DNA of 64,000 bases from assembly GCF_034439435.1 (NCBI RefSeq), contig NZ_JAPCKJ010000006.1:156778-220777 (forward strand). The letters run 5' to 3'. A model generated the notes under the pieces. That model was not told the origin of the DNA. It was given only the letters and a program-made list of their open reading frames with translations, and did no database searches. A program made the translations under genes and the position numbers. Below, piece after piece: positions 60,015 to 64,000 of this stretch. This stretch comes from Sarcina sp034439435. GTDB taxonomy: Bacteria > Bacillota > Clostridia > Clostridiales > Clostridiaceae. Position 1 is the first letter of the stretch, and each line of letters opens with the position of its first letter.

Positions 60015-61718
60015 TCACAAATCTGTGGAAGTAAGAACATTTTTCATTTTATCATCTAGATTTTCTTCTTTTACATCAGTTGTATTAGAGCCTTCAGAAA
60101 TTTCTCTAGGTAAAATTCCATTAGTTACTGGAGGAGGAATTGGATGAATTTTGCTTGGTTCTTTTATAATTTTATCTTCTGTTTCTATAGTATTTGGAGG
60201 AATTAAAGGATCCTCTATATCTGGTGTTTTATTGACATCTAGTTTGTCTATGTTCTCTACATCTTTTATTGCTTCTATTTTTTCTATTGAAAGAGTATAT
60301 TTTTCTTCTACATTTGCATCAGTAATATAATCAATATATCTATCAATAAAGCTATCTATAAATACAAAGAATATAAACATATTTTTTGTACTATCAAAAG
60401 TAGTTTTATCAGAAGTGAAAATTGATTTTCTATTAGAGTATTTTATATTCTTTACAAAGATAGGTGCCATTCCAGTAAGTTCAGGACTATTAGCATTTGT
60501 TATTCTAAACATTGATTCATCAATTAAATCATCTGGTTTTAAAGAGAATTTTTTATATCTTTCATGAGAATCTAGGTTTGGAGCGTCTGGGAAACTAGTA
60601 ACCATTCCAGAATTTATCACATAGTTTTTATAGACTTTAGCTATTATATTTTCTCTTTTTTCTGAGCCTTCTTTATCTATATCAAAAGATATTAAGAGAT
60701 TTGTTAAGTATAAACAGATTTCAACGTTAGAATATTTATATTCTTTTTTATCTGTTCCTTTTATTATTATTCCTTTATCATCATTAAACATGTTGCTGAA
60801 AAGTTCAATTAAGTCTAAGTAAGCATCTTTAAATATAAGTATGTTTGTATTCTTGTAGCTTAAGTACATATTTAATGCTAAAAGTGATGTTGTTTCAATG
60901 TCAGAAAATGTATTACTTGATTCGTAGTATTTATTTAGTATAAAGTCAGACAAGTCTAAAACTAAGGACTTACAATCTTCGCTATTAGAGTATAGAAGCA
61001 TGTTATTTAAACAATAGTTTATCTTACAACATTCATCTAGTGGAAGTGAGTAAATTTCATCCTTAAAATTGATGAACATGTTTAATATTTGAAAAGCAAA
61101 GTCTTCATAAGTTTTACTATCTGGATCTTCAGGACAGATAGTACTATACAAATAGTATGCTAACATCATAAACGCTTGATCTGAATAAGATATAGCATCC
61201 TCTTTTTCACTTATGTTCAATCCAGATTTAGATGAAGAATCCTCATTTTTTTTATTTACAAAGAAACCTTCAGGATTTCTTAGATAATTATAATAAAAGT
61301 CAAGTTGTAGTTTGCTTAAATTTTTATAAAAAGCAACTTTTTTATAGAGAGCATTATTAATTTTTTTAAACTTTTCATAGTAAGGACAAAGTCTTAAAAT
61401 AGAAAGGGTCATTAATGCATTAGAGGAAATAGGGATATCCTTTTTAAATGTTGTATCATCCCAAGTTTTTGAATACTTAGAAGAATAGATATTAGGTTTT
61501 GCTTTTCTGTATATGCATACTAATGGAGTATTATTTTTAAAAAAGGAAATTTCATCTTTTTTAAAATTTTCTTTAAGATTTTTATAGTTTGTAGATATTC
61601 CACATCTAGATTCAAGTACTATGTGGTTTACTGATTCTTTTGAAAGAAAAAGTAATTGTGATTTTATCTCTTCTTTTGAAAGAGAATTTTTTTTGAAGAA
61701 TGAACCTATATATTTCAA
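60015..61718 (-). CDS. Conserved-looking hypothetical protein, mostly helical
   Basis: A 567-residue protein without signal peptide or membrane segment. The central part is a series of helices (YYEKFKKINNALYKKVAFYK; YSDQAFMMLAYYLYSTICPE; SDIETTSLLALNMYLSYKNT), which could form a helical toroid like those of some glycan-processing enzymes; that is a guess. The last 90 residues are a Pro/Glu/Asp/Lys-rich tail (DPLIPPNTIETEDKII). I start at the TTG at 61718, 6 nt after GAGGTG; the GTG at 61727 overlaps that site. I recognise no family and give no function. Confidence 0.65.
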   Translation of the reverse strand: MKYIGSFFKKNSLSKEEIKSQLLFLSKESVNHIVLESRCGISTNYKNLKENFKKDEISFFKNNTPLVCIYRKAKPNIYSSKYSKTWDDTTFKKDIPISSNALMTLSILRLCPYYEKFKKINNALYKKVAFYKNLSKLQLDFYYNYLRNPEGFFVNKKNEDSSSKSGLNISEKEDAISYSDQAFMMLAYYLYSTICPEDPDSKTYEDFAFQILNMFINFKDEIYSLPLDECCKINYCLNNMLLYSNSEDCKSLVLDLSDFILNKYYESSNTFSDIETTSLLALNMYLSYKNTNILIFKDAYLDLIELFSNMFNDDKGIIIKGTDKKEYKYSNVEICLYLTNLLISFDIDKEGSEKRENIIAKVYKNYVINSGMVTSFPDAPNLDSHERYKKFSLKPDDLIDESMFRITNANSPELTGMAPIFVKNIKYSNRKSIFTSDKTTFDSTKNMFIFFVFIDSFIDRYIDYITDANVEEKYTLSIEKIEAIKDVENIDKLDVNKTPDIEDPLIPPNTIETEDKIIKEPSKIHPIPPPVTNGILPREISEGSNTTDVKEENLDDKMKNVLTSTDL

Positions 61719-61947
61719 ATAATTCACCTCATGATATTATTTCTTATATATATTAATATGAATTTTTATTATAAATATTACCTGGTGAGTATATAATACC
61801 TTTATAGAAAATATAGAGTTTAAGTAATTTTCGTAAGTATATTTATTAGTGGATTTTAATAGGTAAAATATTGATAAAGGATAAAATAACCAATATACTA
61901 TTCTTATAATTAGTGTTTGAAATTAAAATAAGGTAAGGAGATATTGA

Positions 61948-62694
61948 ATGAGAAGTAGTGGAAGAAAAAAAGAACAGATAAGACCAGTTAAAATAACAAG
62001 AAACTTCACAAAGTATGCTGAGGGTTCTGTACTAATAGAAGTAGGAGATACAAAGGTATTATGTACTGCTTCTATAGAAGATAAGGTTCCACCTTTTTTA
62101 AAAGGTTCAGGTGAAGGATGGATAACTGCTGAATATAATATGCTTCCAAGGAGTACTCAAAGTAGAAAGCAAAGAGATATAAATAAATTAAAAATAGATG
62201 GAAGAACAATGGAAATACAAAGGCTTATAGGAAGAGCACTTAGAGCCGCTGTAGATATGAAAGCTTTAGGAGAAAAAACTATTTGGATAGATTGTGATGT
62301 TCTTCAAGCTGATGGTGGAACAAGAACAACTTCTATTACCGGTTCTTTTGTAGCTTTAATTGATGCTGTAAATAAACTTCATCAAAAGAAACCTTTTGAG
62401 GTATATCCAGTAAGAAATTTTGTTAGTGCAATAAGTGTAGGGATAGTAGGTGGAGAGAAAATATTAGATTTATGTTATGAGGAAGATCATATTGCCAAGG
62501 TTGATATGAATGTTGTCATGACAGAAGAGGGCGAGTTTATAGAAATTCAAGGAACAGGAGAAGCTGGTCCTTTTTCAAGAAAAGAATTGGATGAATTATT
62601 AAATCTTGCTGAAAAAGGAGCAAGACAAATGATACAAGCACAAAAAGATGCTTTAAAAACTGATTCTTTATGGATTGGAACAGGGAGAGAATAA
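61948..62694 (+). CDS. rph: Ribonuclease PH
   Basis: A 248-residue phosphorolytic 3'-5' exoribonuclease that trims tRNA 3' ends. Visible motifs are RPVKITRNFTKYAEGSVLIE, AEYNMLPRSTQSRKQRDINK, IQRLIGRALRAAVDM, DCDVLQADGGTRTTSITG with the active-site Asp region, and the late EIQGTGEAGPFSRKELDELL. The ribosome site AAGGAG precedes the ATG. The next gene starts two bases after its stop, the usual rph-rdgB pairing in Firmicutes. Confidence 0.97.
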   Translation: MRSSGRKKEQIRPVKITRNFTKYAEGSVLIEVGDTKVLCTASIEDKVPPFLKGSGEGWITAEYNMLPRSTQSRKQRDINKLKIDGRTMEIQRLIGRALRAAVDMKALGEKTIWIDCDVLQADGGTRTTSITGSFVALIDAVNKLHQKKPFEVYPVRNFVSAISVGIVGGEKILDLCYEEDHIAKVDMNVVMTEEGEFIEIQGTGEAGPFSRKELDELLNLAEKGARQMIQAQKDALKTDSLWIGTGRE

Positions 62695-62695
62695 G

Positions 62696-63310
62696 ATGAA
62701 AAGATTTATATTAGCAAGTAATAATGCACATAAGATTAAAGAGATAAAAGAAATATTAAAGGATTTTGATTTTGAGATATTATCTTTAAAAGAAGCTGGA
62801 ATAGACATAGATGTTGAGGAAGATGGGAAAACTTTTGAAGAGAATTCTTTTAAGAAAGCTGATGAAATAAGAAAATATTTAGATAGCCAAGGTGAATGTG
62901 ATTTTATTGTAATGGCTGATGATTCTGGCTTAGAAGTAGAATATTTAAATGGAGAACCAGGAATATATTCAGCTAGATATGCTGGGGAACACGGCAATGA
63001 TGCAAAAAACAATGAAAAGTTATTAAATGAATTAAAAGGTATTAAAGAGGAAAATAGAAAGGCTAATTTTATATGCGTAATAGTAGCTGTTACAGATAAG
63101 GGAGAAAAGATAGTAGCTGAAGGAAAAAGCTATGGGATAATTTTAGAAGAGTTAAGTGGAAATGAAGGGTTTGGATATGATCCATTATTCTTTGTACCAG
63201 AATATAAAAAGACTTTTGCAGAAATGACTTCAGATGAAAAAAATGCTATTAGTCATAGAGGGAGAGCTTTAGAAAAACTAAAGAGTAAGTTAAAAGATTT
63301 ACTTAAATAG
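62696..63310 (+). CDS. XTP/dITP diphosphatase (RdgB/HAM1 family)
   Basis: A 204-residue nucleotide house-cleaning enzyme that hydrolyses dITP, ITP and XTP. It has the family start FILASNNAHKIKEIKEIL, the metal-binding region VMADDSGLEVEYLNGEPG, and the conserved GFGYDPLFFVPEYKKTFAEM followed by AISHRGRAL. I use the ATG at 62696, preceded by AGGGAGAG in the end of rph; the frame from 62675 overlaps rph by 20 bp and lacks its own site. It is probably translationally coupled to rph. Confidence 0.95.
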   Translation: MKRFILASNNAHKIKEIKEILKDFDFEILSLKEAGIDIDVEEDGKTFEENSFKKADEIRKYLDSQGECDFIVMADDSGLEVEYLNGEPGIYSARYAGEHGNDAKNNEKLLNELKGIKEENRKANFICVIVAVTDKGEKIVAEGKSYGIILEELSGNEGFGYDPLFFVPEYKKTFAEMTSDEKNAISHRGRALEKLKSKLKDLLK

Positions 63311-63321
63311 GAGGAGAAGGA

Positions 63322-63792
63322 ATGAGGGTAGCTATAGTAAGTGATACACATGGAGTTACAAATGTTATTGAATATATAAAAACGTTATTAAATGATTCAG
63401 ATGTGCTTATACATTTAGGAGATAGTATAAATGATGCTAAGCTTTTAAGTTCAGGATTTAATGGAAAGGTATATGCCGTTATAGGTAATTGTGATTATGA
63501 GAAAGATGGCGAAGTAGAACAAGTCATTGAAATAGAAGGGAAAAAGTTTTTAATAACCCATGGACATAAGTATGAGGTTAAATATGGCTTAGACAGAATA
63601 TACTATAGAGGAATGGAATTAGGAGTGGACGGAGTTATTTTTGGACATACACATAGAAAAATAGCATTACAAGAAGGAAATATGTGGATTATTAATCCTG
63701 GTAGCCCCTCTATACCTAAAGATGGTGAAGCTAGTATAGCATTTATGGATATAAATGGTGATAATACAAGTGTGAGATTTTTTGCTATATAA
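63322..63792 (+). CDS. YfcE/MJ0936-type metallophosphoesterase
   Basis: A 156-residue calcineurin-like phosphoesterase. Metal-binding motifs are VSDTHG (7-12), LGDSIND, IGNCDYE, ITHGH and GHTH, in the standard order, then WIINPGSPSIPKDGEAS. Family members are phosphodiesterases with unclear physiological substrates. It is 11 bp after the XTP diphosphatase gene with an AGGAGGAG site and completes the rph operon. A terminator follows. Confidence 0.93.
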   Translation: MRVAIVSDTHGVTNVIEYIKTLLNDSDVLIHLGDSINDAKLLSSGFNGKVYAVIGNCDYEKDGEVEQVIEIEGKKFLITHGHKYEVKYGLDRIYYRGMELGVDGVIFGHTHRKIALQEGNMWIINPGSPSIPKDGEASIAFMDINGDNTSVRFFAI

Positions 63793-63815
63793 TTAGAATA
63801 TAATTTAACAAGAAT

Positions 63816-63858
63816 AGGTGTTAATATATAAAAAATGTTATGTATTAACACTTTTTTT
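63816..63858 (+). terminator. Terminator of the rph operon
   Basis: GGTGTTAATA (63817-63826) pairs with TATTAACACT (63843-63852) with one wobble, around a 16-nt A/T loop, followed by seven T bases. Confidence 0.85.
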
Positions 63859-63932
63859 GAAAAGAAAACCTAGATTTAATCAGGGGTTCAGAGGATTCGA
63901 TAAATTTTTTAAAAAAAACTTTGCAAAAAGTG

Positions 63933-63961
63933 TTGACAGAATAATAAGTATACTGTAGAAT
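63933..63961 (+). promoter_or_regulatory. Strong promoter, probably of a stable-RNA (rRNA) operon
   Basis: TTGACA (63933-63938) and TAGAAT (63956-63961) are 17 bp apart, preceded by an A/T tract like an UP element (about 63905-63930). The downstream leader turns abruptly GC-rich: CGTCGC-GAGAGA-GCGGCG can form a hairpin (about 63972-63989), followed by GTGAAAC. This composition fits the leader of an rRNA operon, cut by the window end. Confidence 0.6.
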
Positions 63962-64000
63962 AACTATTGTCGTCGCGAGAGAGCGGCGGTGAAACAAAGC

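Overview
The window is strongly AT-rich, with short intergenic gaps, AGGAGG-type ribosome binding sites, frequent TTG/GTG starts and U-tailed hairpin terminators. Together with the gene content (Rex next to crt-bcd-etfBA-hbd, CIRCE-controlled groESL, a Gram-positive type IV pilus locus, the pcrA-ligA pair), this points to a Clostridium sensu stricto chromosome, most probably Clostridium perfringens or a close relative. I see no plasmid, phage, complete insertion sequence, CRISPR array or tRNA gene. Most of it looks like core genome with a few lineage-specific surface genes.

Layout. 1-491: end of a GntR/RCK_C (BusR-like) regulator. 534-3190: metal-responsive ArsR/SmtB repressor with its palindromic operator and a CadA/ZntA-type P-type ATPase. 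About 3213-3377: an unassigned small RNA candidate with its own promoter and terminator. 3523-9320: rex, a Rex operator, then crt-bcd-etfB-etfA-hbd, which reduces acetoacetyl-CoA to butyryl-CoA. 9570-14776: ABC exporter, SipW-like signal peptidase, Cys-rich redox protein, Ogg-type DNA glycosylase, then on the minus strand an HNH protein and a DUF1461 membrane protein. 15050-17157: groES-groEL with promoter, CIRCE and terminator.

17341-33208 is the type IV pilus region. It holds a leader with an array of degenerate ~18-nt repeats that ends in a terminator, a first prepilin gene, then pilD-pilB-pilC, three tandem prepilins, pilM-pilN-pilO, three minor prepilin-like genes and a large secreted PA14-like protein. 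No pilT retraction ATPase is present here. 33323-36833: guaB under a guanine-type riboswitch, and guaA. 36976-38319 (minus): a NarK-like MFS transporter. 38778-44726: an oligopeptide transporter oppABCDF. 44838-50333: small membrane protein, pgi, UPF0178 protein, a protein of seven Ig-like repeats, and an RsuA-type pseudouridine synthase.

50404-50527 is a second small RNA candidate. 50872-52838 is a three-gene surface cassette: one LPXTG protein and two TasA/camelysin-like proteins with SipW-type signal peptides. No signal peptidase gene is adjacent; a SipW-like peptidase lies about 40 kb upstream at 11482. 53041-57397: pcrA-ligA. 57448-61718: four poorly characterised genes. 61948-63792: rph, XTP/dITP pyrophosphatase and a YfcE/MJ0936-type phosphoesterase. 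The window ends in a strong promoter and a short GC-rich leader that look like the start of a stable-RNA (probably rRNA) operon.

The least explained structures are the repeat array in the pilA leader, the two small RNA candidates, the core-position change in the guanine riboswitch, and the composite proteins of the pilus operon (extended PilO, giant PilX-like protein, PA14-like secreted protein). Start codons were chosen by Shine-Dalgarno spacing, and several differ from the longest open frame. All family assignments come from motif recognition by eye, without database searches.
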